A DNA stretch of 64,000 nt. Origin: Coffea arabica. Lineage: Eukaryota > Streptophyta > Magnoliopsida > Gentianales > Rubiaceae. Below the pieces are notes generated by a model that saw only the letters and a program-made list of their open reading frames with translations, was not told where the DNA came from and made no database searches. The stretch lies in contig NC_092330.1 in assembly GCF_036785885.1 (NCBI RefSeq), positions 12,496,525-12,560,524 of the forward strand, in the 5' to 3' direction. The translations under genes and the position numbers were made by a program. This document shows positions 45,573 to 58,232 of this stretch, piece by piece; the stretch's first letter is position 1, and the number at the start of each line of letters is the position of its first letter.

Positions 45573-47113
45573 CGGTAAAATACATTAAACCCCCTTATGG
45601 TGTGGGTTATTGTCATAAAACCTCCTCATTATTTAAAAACCCCCATATAAACTCCTTGTGCTTTGGACTTCTTTGGAAAATGGATGGAAATCATCCAAAT
45701 TGACGGAAAGACGTAAAATTCCAATGCTAACCCCATTTTCAAAATGTACCAATAGTTAATTAGGATTTAGCTGTTATTTTACTAAATTTCTTAATTCATT
45801 TGAGAACAAAAAGTAAATTAAGGGGCTAAATTGAAATTTTAAAAAGATTTCATCTTTTCCAAACAGTCATCTTCTCCAACTTGCCTTTCACGCGCAAACA
45901 CTGATGCCTTTTCCATTGTCATCATCTCTAGGTTCAACCATCAATCATTTATACCAGGCCTCTTTTTTTTTGCATTTTTCTTCCTTTTCCTTTTCTTTTC
46001 TTCCTTCATACTAAAATGGATCAGATCAAATCAATATCAACGCCAAGAATCCTAATACTAAATTAAGCAGAAACTGCTCAAATTAAAGTCAACCTGTATT
46101 AGATTTGGGCAATGAGAAATCAAAATTCAACTAAAACCCACAAAATTTCTTCACGAAAATCACTAGATCAAAAATGTCTACACATTAAGAATTACCCCCA
46201 ATAACCCACTTCGCATGTTCATATAAACTTTGCCGGCAGTGGCTTCGCTGAAAGCTCCGGGAACACCTTGGTGGGCAATATGGAGCTTCAAGCCATGCAT
46301 TGGAGTTGGAGAGACATCTGCAATTGTGAGTGGCTTGGGCAGATTGTCTATCGAAATGAGATCTAGATTGACCTTGTGGTCGTTGACGGACTTGGCGATG
46401 CGACCCGTACCAAGAAATCTAAGCAATAGTGCCGATGGCAACAACGGCAAAGCGAAATTGGTGGTGGCGGTGGATAAGAACGAAGGGGAAAGGGATCACT
46501 TGAAGGCTATGAGATGTGGTGTCTCTGGCTTCAAGAATCGAGTGAATTGTATGTTTAAGGGAGATTTTGAGTTGGTGAGAGAAATTCAAGTCCGATTTGA
46601 GAGGGTTTATCAAAGGTAATGGAGCTTTGGGTTTCTACTTGTAGTTGCACCAGAAGGGAAAGGAGAAAAAATGAAAGAAAAAAGGAAGAAAAAGAAGGAG
46701 GAAGGAAAGAAGAAAAAAGAAAAGTAAGATTAACAAAGGTTAGTGTTGATTTTGCTTCAGTTTTTTCTTCTGTTTTTCTACTCTAGATAGTTCAGAAGAA
46801 AGAAAAAAAAAGAAATAACACGTTGATTTTGCTTCTGTTTTTCTACTCCAGATGGTTCAGAAGAAAGAAAAAAAAGAAAGAACAAGGAAAAAAAGAAAAG
46901 AAAAGAAAATATAAAATTACCACATTACCCTTGATATGTTGTTATCATACTCGCTTGTCAAGCGTGTGTAATCCACTTTCCGTCAATTTGGATGATTTCC
47001 ATCCATTTTCCAACGAAGTCCAAAGCACAAGGAGTTTATATGGGGGTTTTTAAACAATGAGAAGGCTTTATGATAATAACCCAAACCACAAGGGGGTTTA
47101 ATGTATTTTACCC
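45573..47113. mobile_element. Inner Pack-MULE with captured dehydratase fragment (1541 bp)
   Basis: The terminal inverted repeats are about 135-140 bp long (45573-45706 and 46975-47113) and share GGTAAAATACATTAAACCCC, CTTTGGACTTC and ATGGATGGAAATCATCCA words. A perfect 9-bp duplication TTTAAAAAA flanks it (45564-45572 and 47114-47122), as for Mutator-type insertion. The core, about 45900-46660, has a base content unlike the flanks and holds a piece of a host gene (separate entry). This combination defines a Pack-MULE. The repeats at 46750-46780 and 46830-46860 (TTGATTTTGCTTC...TTTTTCTACTC) are a short direct duplication. Confidence 0.85.
46178..46450 (-). pseudogene. Captured arogenate/prephenate dehydratase fragment
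   Basis: On the minus strand the frame contains [17 protein letters not shown] followed by [17 protein letters not shown]. This is the segment that in plant arogenate dehydratases (ADT, last step of phenylalanine synthesis in plastids) joins the transit region to the start of the catalytic domain, where the family reads YQGVPGAYSEAAAGKAY. The fragment covers only the beginning of the catalytic domain; the rest and the ACT regulatory domain are missing. After Tyr-Met-Asn an extra base (about 46206) shifts the frame, and the neighbouring frame then gives Cys-Glu as in the family. Upstream codons to about 46620 may derive from the transit peptide. It lies inside a Pack-MULE and cannot make an active enzyme. 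The identification is from memory of the family. Confidence 0.75.
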
Positions 47114-47970
47114 TTTAAAAAATAACAGATGGCCCCTCACAATAACTTCCATCACTTGTGATTAACGGAAGTAAGAAAAAAGACTAAATGCCCTTCAACA
47201 TGTCTAAACAATTTCTAAAATAAAAAAATTATTTTAAAATTACACAAATAGCCTTTTGGCAGGAAAAGCTATAGAGGTCTCCTATATGTTTGCTACTACT
47301 CCAGCCACTATTATAGCAATCATCCTATTTATCATCATAATCCTACACTCTCTCTCCTTCTCTATTAACCCTTTCTCCTCTACATGGTTCAAAGTTTTAA
47401 TCTTTAAAGTTTGATCAATCTACTCTTTCTTATTTATTCAAATATTTTGCTTTCTACTCCCGTTGATAACCAAAACAAAATAGAAAATTGTAGTACTATT
47501 GTTTGGCTTGTTGAAGTGGTAAGAGTTTGGAAGGATGGTACATTTTTCAACTCATCATGGCTTTCATGGCTAACCTGAAGCATTTTAAGTAAAAATTTTA
47601 CTCACCTACATAGAGATCTATCAATGGAAAAAATTTCAATGATTTGAAAAATATTTTTATGATATTTATTGGAAAAGATTGTGGGGGCTTTTTTTGGAGT
47701 ATTTTCATTATTTAATCTTTGTTCGGATGAAAAAGGCTATTTTTGGAATAAAAGAATAGAAAGATAATGGCACATGTGTCTTGAAAGACATTTTTGGACT
47801 TTCACTTTAATTTTTTGGTTGGCACTAGTAGAATTCCTAACGGTTTTAGACGGTAGGGTGGCTTTTGTTAAATAGTAATAAATTTGAAGGGGGTATCTAT
47901 TATTTTTTGGAACCACAGGGATTGATTGGTGGTTTGGCCTAACCTCGAGGGAGGTAAATGTAATTAACCC

Positions 47971-48829
47971 ATTTTTTTATTGTCACTTTTCAAGAATTCA
48001 ACTTTTTAATAATAGCATTTTGATTGTAATGTTTGTATTTTTTTCCATTCTTGCCCCTTGAAAATTCAAATTTTAAATTTGAATGTAACATTAAAGGAAT
48101 GTTTAATATTGGGGATAGAGATCAAAGATGGTTTGACTTTGTGACATGGCAAAAGTTTTGAAATATCAAAAAATAGAAAGTATGACACTTTCAATTGGAT
48201 GAAACGAGTACAACAATTTTTATTATGGGCCTTATCATTAATCCCCAATTACCACTACTATGGATGCATTGCAGAGACAAGACCGAACAATAAATGGGGT
48301 CAAATTTGAAATTTAATGATATACAATTATATGAGTAAAAGCTATAACATTACATGCACATTATAATTGTCCTCCATGATTACTATCTTCTAAAATGTTA
48401 TAAAAAAATTCAATGCTAACACTTAATTTTGTTAGAGAGCTTTGATAAATAGAATAAAACAAGCAAAAAGAGAGAGAGGAAGACAAATTTTCTTATTGTG
48501 AAGGACTTTACTTTTAGAAAAACTTTTTGGTTGAAAAATGTCCTATTATTTTATACATCATAAAATTTCCTCCTACACCAAAAAAAAAAAAAAAACACTC
48601 ATGCAATTTTTCAAATTGGTAATAATTAGAAGTACTAGCTCTTAAGGATAAGGTTTTTACCATTTTCCTTTGTCGCAAAGATGAATTACATGACATTTTG
48701 AATAGCGTCAAAAGTTCAAATCCCTACTCAAAATATTATAACTAATAGCCTTCTCTCTAATTATAAAATACCTAAAGAATTGGCTATATATAACAACGGG
48801 GCCACATTGTGCCATTGACTCTTCCTTCC
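47971..48829. other. AT-rich intergenic DNA, no gene seen
   Basis: No coding frame with a domain is seen. A run of about 16 A lies at 48580-48596. Confidence 0.4.
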
Positions 48830-48840
48830 CCCTTAGCCAC

Positions 48841-49086
48841 GGACGCGGGGCTGGAGCGGTTGTCAGAACAACCGCTTCGGAAGGTGTAACACCATTTGTA
48901 CATGGTGTAACATCATCTGTACAAGGTGTAACAATTGAATAACAGCGAGTAAAATAGAACAACATTTTTGTGGGTTCCACACGGCGTGAAAATCAAGTTA
49001 CAAGACGTGATTTGAGCCGCACAAATTTTTGAGGTTTCATCCAAGCCGTGAATTGCCTGGGACTGACAACCGTCCAGGCCCCTCGT
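48841..49086. mobile_element. GC-rich MITE with 11-bp flanking repeat (246 bp)
   Basis: The 11-bp direct repeat CCCTTAGCCAC flanks it (48830-48840 and 49087-49097). The ends are inverted repeats: ACGCGGGGCTGGAGCGGTTG at the left, and the right end reverse complemented starts ACGAGGGGCCTGGACGGTTG. The left part repeats GGTGTAACA three times (about 48882, 48904, 48926). A second short inverted repeat near the left end (GCGGTTGTCAGAACAACCGC) makes a small hairpin. A 9-11 bp duplication suits Mutator-type insertion. No coding capacity. Confidence 0.7.
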
Positions 49087-49097
49087 CCCTTAGCCAC

Positions 49098-51770
49098 ATA
49101 GGTGCATTCTTGATAACCTGCAACAACGTCCACTTTAATTCTCCGACGATGATACTAGAATAACTATGCAATTGCAATTAAAATATTTATTATTGAAAAT
49201 TTTCCCTGAACAGGATAAATAAATTTAAAAAATTATATCAAGAAAATCTACAGTGGAATTATAACTTACTAGGATCAGTTGTGGTGATGACCCCGTACCA
49301 ATGAAGTCACAATTATAATCATTCCGGTGGTGTTCTATTTTTACATAATTTGCTGTATACTTATATTATATTATTTTAAAGAGTAAATCTTATTTTTACT
49401 TCTCTTTCACTAACTGCCTCTCCAACCCCTGTGTGGGCTATGGTCCTGTGGCAGTGGTCCTTGTCCATTGGGATTTTTTTTCTTCCCTCAAGTATAATAA
49501 AAAGAGAGTGGTGGTCACTGTAGCAGCTCATTTTTTGACAAGTGGCTTGCTACTTATTTGACACTTGGCTGGATTTTTTTTTAATGAGGGCAACAATGGA
49601 ACAAAGGCATACAAGAAACCAACGGAACCAGCAAGAAGACATTCCATTGCCAGTTACAGTGTAATAGAACCAATGGGACCCATTTCATTTCAAACACTTC
49701 AGACGACCGGCCCATTTCATTTCAAACACTTCAGACAAACAAGAAACCATCATCTCTTCTTTTCTTCTTCTTCGAGTGAAAGTACCAGCAAGTACTTTTC
49801 CCTTCCTGTAGTAGAGATGGCTCCACATGCTTATTGTACTTGGAAGCATGGAAGGCCTGAAATCCCTCAGAGATTAGGTGTCTTCTTTTTCCCCAAAAAT
49901 TCAGGGATTTTTCCCCACAAAAGTGGCCAGCCGTTTGATTTCTTTCATTTGTACTGGAATTGGTTTTGCAACCATCCAATTTTCCCATGAACACCGTAAT
50001 TCTAAATCATATTTTCAGGGATTTGATGTGATAGACATTAAGTGAGTAGTAATTTAGGTTTTTAGGTTTTAAAAAGGAAAAGAAAGGGAAGTGCCCATAT
50101 AAAGGGTGTATTTCTTTCTCTGAAGACCTTGCGTTTGGAAGGGAGCTTTTTCTGCCTCTAGCTTTGGTAAGGGTCCTTTTCACTTGTAATACTTCAAACG
50201 GTTTTTTTTGCTCCTGTAATTCGATATGTAATTCAATATAATACTTCACTTAATCAGGTTTATTCTTCTTTTCTTTTTCCTATTTAATTTGCATTGCTTG
50301 CATTCTTTTTTGTTCCTTTTGCAGTTGTGTTTGGGTTAGCTGTTCAATTAGCTTTTTGATTTTTCATTTTCGGCCAATTTAAAAGCTTAGATATTTTGAT
50401 TATCAGTTTCGTTTAGATAAAGTTCACTTCTTGCCATTGATATCAACCTCTTGACTTTATTTAAGACATTGGAATTGATACTTTTGTTTTTTTCTGAAAA
50501 AAAGGATGTTGCTTTTTCAATATTTGTTGACAAATTTTCGTTCCCTTTCAAGAAATTTTTTGTAAATCAAATTTTGGTAGGTTATGGTGCAAAAACTACA
50601 TATATCATGAATCAAAAATACGACTGCAGAAACTACAGTCACTTAAGATTATGATCCATGAAGAACCTGTATACTTAATTATTTTCCATTGCATTTTTTC
50701 TTTGGCCTCTCCTTAAAAAACAGATTTATCAGTCTGCTTATTAATTAACTAAACATCCATGTAGAAGCCATGTATTATAGCAACTTAGGAAACAGCTGAC
50801 ACTTCAGCCATATACAGGGATATAGGAGACCATGGCCACGTTGACTTCCTATCAACAATAAAGACTAAAATTGTCACTAAGAATATGTTAATGGTTCATA
50901 AATGCCCTGACCTCAGAGTCTCTAAATCTGCAAACTATCACTTCTACCACAGATAGACATGTCTTCATAACCTTATAGGATTAAGTTTTTTTTTTCTGGT
51001 TTTCACCATTATATAACAATATTAGTAAACAGCTTATCTAGACAATGTTTTAGGCTCAGATCATTTGACTATGTTTTCGCTAGCAGTAAAACTTAACAGA
51101 ATAGTAAACGGATCAATAATGAGAGTTATATGACCATCATTTATTAATTTGGTTGATTTTCTTCTCACAATGTGCTTACTTTACTTGAAAATATATTTTT
51201 ATACTTTTAGATCATAACTAAACAATAAGTTTTATGGAGTTATGAAAACGGTGTCTAGCACTGCTACTGTAATTCTTCAGTTTTTTTTTCATTGTGAATC
51301 TTTACTCTTCCTTTTCTTATACTGATTTTGCTTTTTTTTTTTTTTTGCCTATGCTTACAAAATGTCAACCTGTTTCTTCAACTGAAGCTGGATATTCTAT
51401 TTGGTGTGCATCTTTTGCTCCAACAAGTTGGTATATTCAGTTCTCAGGTTTGTCTAAGAAACTAAATTTTGTGCTGCGTTTTTTTGTTAAAGGGATTTGG
51501 ATTTTATCGGCTGTTGATTATATTACAGGTTGTGTGTCTCATGTTAAAAAGTTTTAAGTTTCAGGCATATTAATTGTTATCTATTTCATTTTTACATGAT
51601 TGTGAGATACATGATGTAGTTAATGGTTTTCTTTCTGCTATGAGAGTAAAAGCCTTCAAATGATGAGAATGAATGTCTGTTCCATATAGAAAGCCTTGGA
51701 TAGTAATCTTCTTTTTTTGTCATGGACTCTGTGATCAAAGAAAATTGTGATAATGTGCCTATTGTGATTT
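49098..51770. other. DNA upstream of the Helitron genes
   Basis: No gene is supported. The word CCCATTTCATTTCAAACACT occurs twice in tandem (49679 and 49711, 32-bp spacing). A TATA-like CATATAAAGGG at about 50095 might belong to a promoter of the Helitron genes downstream. The frame 49565-49990 is not recognised. The Helitron's 5' end (TC) should lie here but cannot be fixed by eye. Confidence 0.4.
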
Positions 51771-51775
51771 CTCAG

Positions 51776-54700
51776 TTTTATGTGGGTCAAATGATGAGGA
51801 AAAAAATTGTAGAAAAGATGCAGTTCTCAGATGGAAAAAGAAACGATTAGATAGAGCAGTAAAATGTCATAGTGTAGGAATTTTGCCTTCTGCTATTGCG
51901 CCTTCCTTGCCACCTGTAAATTTGAGTAATATGCAAGTGTGTACGCCTGCACTATTCCAGTTTACAGGGAGGCACACTTCCAACCTGATAGAGTATCCTA
52001 CACAAATGAGTGTGAGATCACAGACCAAAACATCTCAAACAAACCAACTTTTTTAGGTAGCCTCTTTAGAAAATCAGATTGTAGACCTTGCTAAGATTGT
52101 GACTGAGCCTTCTATTGTTCAGTCTCTTCCCAGGTTGTCTTTATTCGATATAAATTCAAATAGTATGCAAACTGGTATGGATGCATCATTTGAATTTGCA
52201 AATAGCCAAGGCGTAACTTTGAGACATCATAGAAAAGAGAAAGCTCTTGCATTGAAAGTTCAGAGATCTCAGAAAAAACATTCAAGTCAACAAGAATGTA
52301 TGAGATCGCAGATTATATGCTCTTTTCCAAATGTCTCTAAATCTGTTTAGCCTCTAATATCGGATTTTGTTAACACATTTTCGCTACCAAACGCAAACTT
52401 GAATAGTTTGCAATCATGTATGTCTGTCCTGTCGAAATTTTCAATAGCTGAATCTTCCACCTATAGAAATCGATGGAAACAGAGAGTGCTTAAGATGACG
52501 ACGAAAAAAACTAAGCAAAATCAGCTGGATCAAGCATAGAATATAGGATCTGAGAGTTTGCAACCTGTCATAAGTACAACTGAACAGCATAATCCTGAGG
52601 GTGTTGAGATTTTAAATTAGTCTAATCAAGTTGTTCACCAATTACAATCGAATGCATCCCAGTTTTCAGGTACTTAATATAGCACTGCTTATTAATATAG
52701 TTCTTCCCATCAAGTAGCTGATTTTATGCATCTTCAAAACATTTTTAGCTTTAAATTGAATACTGAAAATCATTTTCTTCCAATTATTTAATTTATCTAA
52801 TTCAAGTGACTGATATTGGACTGTACTTTATAGGAATACTTGAACAAAATCAAGGAAAAACTAAGAGAAAACGTACATGTCTTTTAACATTTACATTGTT
52901 AAATAACTTGGGTATTTTATATCTTATTATTGTTTATTAAACAAGTTAAGTCATTTAAAATCGATCTTTTATTGATCATAGGAAGAGTTCAAAAAAAAGG
53001 GTGAGACCTGTTAGATTACATTCTAGGTGCGGCAAGCATTCTTCCAAAACAACCAGATTGCCCACATTGTGGTGCAAAAAAAATTTCCCATGAAACAACC
53101 AACTTTTGCTGTTCTAATGGAGACATAGTGTTAGCTAGCAACCCAATTTCAGCTCCTTTAAAAGAGCTATTAACTTCATTTTCAGAAGAGGCAAAATTAT
53201 TTAGAATATGTATAAGAACAATTAAAAACATTTTTGCTTTCACTTCTTTTGGAGTTAAGTGCGACAAGAATCTAGCAAAGAGAAATAAAGGTGTCTATAC
53301 ATTTAGGATTCAGGGGCAAGTTTATCACTTCATTAGTGACTAGAGGCCTCAAAAAATTTGTAGTTGTATTTTCATGATACTGAAAATGAGCTGACAAATT
53401 GTTCAAATGTATGTCCAAGGCTAACAGAAAGTATTATCCAGAAGGTTATGAATATCCTTGAACACAATCCATATGCTCGATTTTTTCGTGGTTTAAGAGA
53501 AGTTCATAACCTTGATACTTATCGTATTGTCTTGAGAACACTGCCTAGTGTAGACCAAAGGGTATTTAACAAACCTACGGTCTCCCAAGTTGCTGCATTG
53601 TGGGTTGAAGGAGAAGAAAATGGGGAAACAAGCAGGAGAAATATTCAAGTCCATACTCATGGTGGTCATGGTCACAGTATAGAATATTACTATGGCTGTT
53701 ATTAAAGGTGGCAAATCAACCCACTTAATTAAATTTACCCATACCCGCCCATGAATAGATGGGTATGGGTATCTTAAATTTTTATATATGGGTATAAATG
53801 AGTTACCCAATAATACCTATTTAATAAATGGGTATTATTGAGTAACCCATCAAACCCAATTAACCCATTTAGAATTCTCTTCCCCTAAATCTCTTCTTTT
53901 TCCCCACCCATTTTTTTTTCAAATTTTTCATTTTGTCATGATGTTAACTACTTTTGTTTCTTATTATTATTATGTGTTGGTTTTATTTTATTATTTTATT
54001 TTCTCTTAGTTTGTTAACTTACTCATTTTTCAGCATTACCAATTTATGATAAATTTGAGCCTCTTTTCTTATCTTTCTAAAATGAAATTTTAAATTTATA
54101 TATGAAAAAAATGTTAGGGGTTCAAAATTTTTGGATTAAATTTTTATATTAACTTTTATAGTACTTAGTTCAAAATTTTATATTCTTATTATTCAATTAT
54201 TAAATAATATGTAATTTTGTGAAATAGAGTATAAATGAAAAAAATTTGGTAATTAGGCTTATTGAACATTATAAGTAAATATTTAAAACTAATAATGGGT
54301 ACAAAGAGCAGTATAAATTGATAACTTAGTTTGCAAAAATGAATTTAAATGAATTTACAAAAACTTAAAATAAATGGGTTATAAATGGGTAATTGGGTTA
54401 CCCAATTTATTTTTTGACTTACCCATTTATACCCATCTAATTAAATAGGTATAAATGGGTTGACTCACTTATACCCATTACCTATTTTACCCAACGCAAA
54501 CCCGCCCAAGTCACCCATTTTGACACCTCTAGCTGTTATGACCCCTTGCAGTACCCTCTTCTTTTTCCTTTTGGTGAACTCGGTTGGCATCAGAAAATCC
54601 AAAAAAAAAAAGGAAAAAAGATCCACAAGAAAAAGACTCGAAATAAGAATTCTGAAAGTTCAATTTCCCCAATGCTTGCTGCTACTGCTAAAGAACTATT

Positions 54701-57700
54701 ACAGATGGAACAAGATGGTAGGTGTAGCCAATCTTATTCATCTATTTGTAGTTCAGTTCAGCATAGTAAATTAACTAATTATTCTGCAATTTGTCTACCA
54801 ACAACGGCGAAGATTGATAATGATCCAAATTTTGTTTCTGTGAGAGAGTATTATGCTTATAAGTTTTAGATAAGGGATAATGATGAGTCTTTTTTGCTTC
54901 ATTTTGCTAGATTAATTCAGCAATTTATAGTGGATATGTATGTTAAGCTTGAATATTAAAGACTACATTTTTATAGATCACAACAAGAGGAAATAAGGAG
55001 AGAGTTTTTGCAAGAAATACAAGACTCTGTGGCTGCTGGTGAAACACAGGCAGCAAATATTGGTCAGAGAATTTTTTTACCGGAAAGCTTTATTGGAGGG
55101 CCAAGAAATATGAGAAGAAAATATATAGATGCAATGATCTTGGTCCAAAAATTTGGCAAACCAGATATCTTCTTGACCATGACTTGCAATCCTAATTGGC
55201 CAGAAATAAAAGAACACCTAATTGAAAAAGAAGAAGCACAGAATCGGCCTGATTTGATTGTAAGAGTCTTTCGTGCTAAACTTGAATAATTAAAAAATGA
55301 AATCCTGAAGAAAAATATTTTTGGTGAAGTGGCAGCCTATACATATGTTATAGAGTTTCAAAAAAGAGGCTTGCCACATGCACACTTCCTCTTAATTTTG
55401 AAATCTCAACATAAAATGTTCAGACTTGAAGAGTATGATAAGATTGTCAATGCCGAGATTCTAGACAAAGTGAAATACCCACACTTATATAGAATGGTTA
55501 AAAAACACATGATGCATGGTCCATGCGGTGTTTTAAATCTATCAAGTGTGTGTATGACAAAGAATGGCAAGTGTAGGCATCCCTATCCAAAGGATTTTTG
55601 TCAGGAAACAATCCAGACCATTAATTCTTATCCAGTATATAGGCGAAGTAATAATAGTGTTAGAGTCAAAGTTAGACAGCATTACTTGGATAATAGATGG
55701 GTTGTTCCATATAATGCCTATTTACTTGCTAAATTTGATTGTCACATTAATGTTGAATTTGTTCAACAATTCAGGCTGTTAAGTACATTTATAAATACAT
55801 TTGCAAAGGACATGATAGAATCAGTTTTCATGTTAATTCCGATAATCCAAACAGCCATATTGATGAAATCCAGCAATATCAAGCAGCTCGCTGGGTCTCA
55901 CCACGTGAGGCTGGATGAAGACTTTTTCGTTTTGCTATGGGCGAAATAAAACCTGCAGTAATGCATTTGCAGCTTCACCTAGAAAACTATCAGCCTATAA
56001 GTTTCAAAAAACATCAGAATTTGACCAGTATTGTGAGCAATCCAAGAAACAAAAAGACAATGCTCACTGAATTCTTCTACATGCATAGAACAGATTCAGA
56101 AGCTCAGCTCTGAACTGTACCTATTCTGAATTTCTAGACCATTTTGTTTGGCTTCCTAATGAGAAACGTTGGAAAATGAGAGATCGAGGGGACTCTATAG
56201 GAAGAATAAATGCAGTCCATCCGACTGAAGGAGAGAGGTACTACCTTAAGCTTCTTTTAACAAAAGTCCGTGCTCCGAAGTCCTTCGAAGACTTATAAGA
56301 GTGTACAGGTTAGAACCTTTTGTGAAGCAACACTTTTAAGAGGGCTGCTTCAAGATGATAACAACCAAGAACATTGTCTTGAAGAGGCTTCTCTCTTTCA
56401 TATGCCTTGTGAATTGAGAAGACTTTTTGCAACCCTTTTGGTATATTCCTGTCCTAATAATCCCAGACAATTATGGTTAAAATTTGAGGCTGTAATGTCA
56501 GAGGATTTTCTAAGGTGTTCAGATTTGACTCCAAGAAAGGTCAGGAAAAAGGTACTGCAACAAATAAGTGGTTTTCTTGAATTAATGGGAAAAAGCATAG
56601 CTTCATTTGGATTGGTTCCGAATGATCTATCATCCTTTGATGTTGAGAATCAAACAAGGGAATTGTTAGCTGAAAGAAGCATAACAATTCGTGAAGAAGA
56701 TCTGAATGCAATTTCTTTGCTTAATGAAAAACAAAGGCATGCATTTGAGATCATATCTCACCGCATATATGAGAACAAAAATGGGACCTTTTTTTTAGAT
56801 GGCCCTGAAGGCACTAGAAAATCATTTCTCTATAGAGCGCTGCTAGCTGATATAAGGTCTAAAGGGTATTTAGCACTAGCAACAGCCACTTCAGGAATTG
56901 CTACTTCTATACTACCAGGAGGTAGGACTGCTCATTCACGATTTAAAATCCCAATTGATCTTTCAAAAGGCAGAGCATGTAGAGTTAGCAAACAAAGTAG
57001 CTTGGCAGCAATGATTAGATAATCCAAACTGACTATCTGGGATGAGGCTCTTATGTCAAAAAGATCTGCAATTGAAGCATTAAATGATCTATTGCAAGAT
57101 CTAATGAACTCATCAGAAATATTTGGTGGAAACGTTGTCGTCTTTGGTGGCGACTTTAGACAAACATTGCCAGTTGTTCGTAGAGGAAATCAATCTGAGA
57201 CTATTAATGCTTGCATAATAAATTCTCTTCTATCGCCTTCTCTTGAAAAAGTGCAGTTAACAGAGAATATGAGGGCTCGATTAGACCCCTCATTTACTGA
57301 TTATTTATTGAGAGTTGGCAATGGAACTGAAAAAATCCAAGATGATAGCTACATAAAGATTCCCTCTTCAATTTTGCTTGAAAATAGTGAGGCTGATTAT
57401 GCACTAGATAATTTGATAAATTTAGTGTACCCCAATACCATGACTGGATCATCAGATGCTAACACTCCAATCAACCAAGTAATTCTGTCCACAAAAAATA
57501 ATTCTGTTGATGAGGTGTACGACATTGTCATTAGCAAATTTCCAGGTGAAGCAGTAGAATATCTTAGTTCTGATAAAACCTTAAATCCAAATCATCAGGG
57601 ACAGTATGAGGACTTTTTGAATTCTCTTTCCCCAAGTGGACTTCCACCACATAGTCTAATCTTGAAGGTTAATGCACCAATAATCTTGCTGAGAAATTTA

Positions 57701-58128
57701 GATCCCACTGAAGGCCTTTGTAATAGGACAAGATTAATATGCAGGAATTTGAGCTGAAATGTTATTCATGCTCAAATAGTTGTAGGTGATTTTGTTGGAA
57801 AAGATGTTTTCATCCATAGAATTCTATTAGAACCTCCCACTGATGAGCAATACCCTGTCCCATATTAGAGAACTCAGTTTCCAATCTGTTTGTACTTTGC
57901 AATGACAATTAACAAAGCTCAAGGACAAACATTAGATTTTGTAGGTATTTATTTAAGAGAACCTGTGTTTTCTCATGGCTAGCTTTTTGTGGCATTATCA
58001 TGTGAAGAACAGCTTCACAAGTCAAGTTACTCATTAAGCCTCCATGTTTTGGATAAATCTAGAATAAATCAGACAAAAAATATTGTATATAGAGAAGTTC
58101 TTGAAGCTTCTCAATTAGCTGTCAAGTA
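51776..58128 (+). pseudogene. Decayed Helitron Rep-helicase gene
   Basis: The protein of this class nicks DNA and unwinds it for rolling-circle transposition. In order I see: a basic N-terminal exon (51776-52669, with four in-frame stops at 52054, 52348, 52537 and 52618); a zinc-finger-like DCPHCGAKK...FCC region (about 53062-53117); the FAFTSFGV stretch; and YDPLQYPLLFPF after an inserted hAT element. Then comes the Rep domain with the His-Ala-His metal site (55377-55385). The tyrosine motif KYIYKYICKG is at 55781-55810, but in another frame. Last comes a PIF1-like helicase (about 56700-58128) with Walker A altered to GPEGTRKS, Walker B as IWDEALM, and the late motif TINKAQGQT. Stops and frameshifts throughout mean no full product. 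The family is clear; exon limits at the 5' end are approximate. Confidence 0.88.
53703..54531 (+). mobile_element. hAT-type element, family A, inside the Helitron gene (829 bp)
   Basis: Starts TAAAGGTGGCAAA and ends TTGACACCTCTA. A perfect 8-bp duplication GCTGTTAT flanks it (53695-53702 and 54532-54539). Removing it and one duplicate rejoins the Rep-helicase frame across a family-conserved stretch (GCY before, DPLQYPLLF after). It is close to the copy at 6572-7392 over its whole length. Confidence 0.92.
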
Positions 58129-58232
58129 AATGAACATTCTTCTGATGTTTCTTCAATTTTTAATTAATCCTATCATAATTGTAGTCTATATTTAGAATTA
58201 AATTCATTTGTTTGTACCATTTATAGATAAGC

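Larger units (their letters stand above)
45505..47970. mobile_element. Outer Mutator-like element, split by a Pack-MULE
   Basis: The left end GGGTTAATTACATTTACCTC and the right end, reverse complemented, are the same over 22 bp. They stay similar for about 60 bp (CCAAAC, AATCAAT, TGTGGTT words). The flanking 9-mers AATTTTTCA and ATTTTTTTA match at 7 of 9 positions. Without the inserted element it would be about 0.92 kb. The inside (47123-47880) has no transposase. The end motif recurs in the element at 20323-21628. Confidence 0.7.

Noticed and set aside
46230..46619. A 129-codon plus-strand frame in the Pack-MULE
   Set aside because: The opposite strand carries the recognisable dehydratase fragment; the plus frame is its shadow.
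49565..49990. A 141-codon plus-strand frame upstream of the Helitron genes
   Set aside because: It contains a tandem duplication, shows no domain, and has no splice link to the Rep-helicase exons that I can support.
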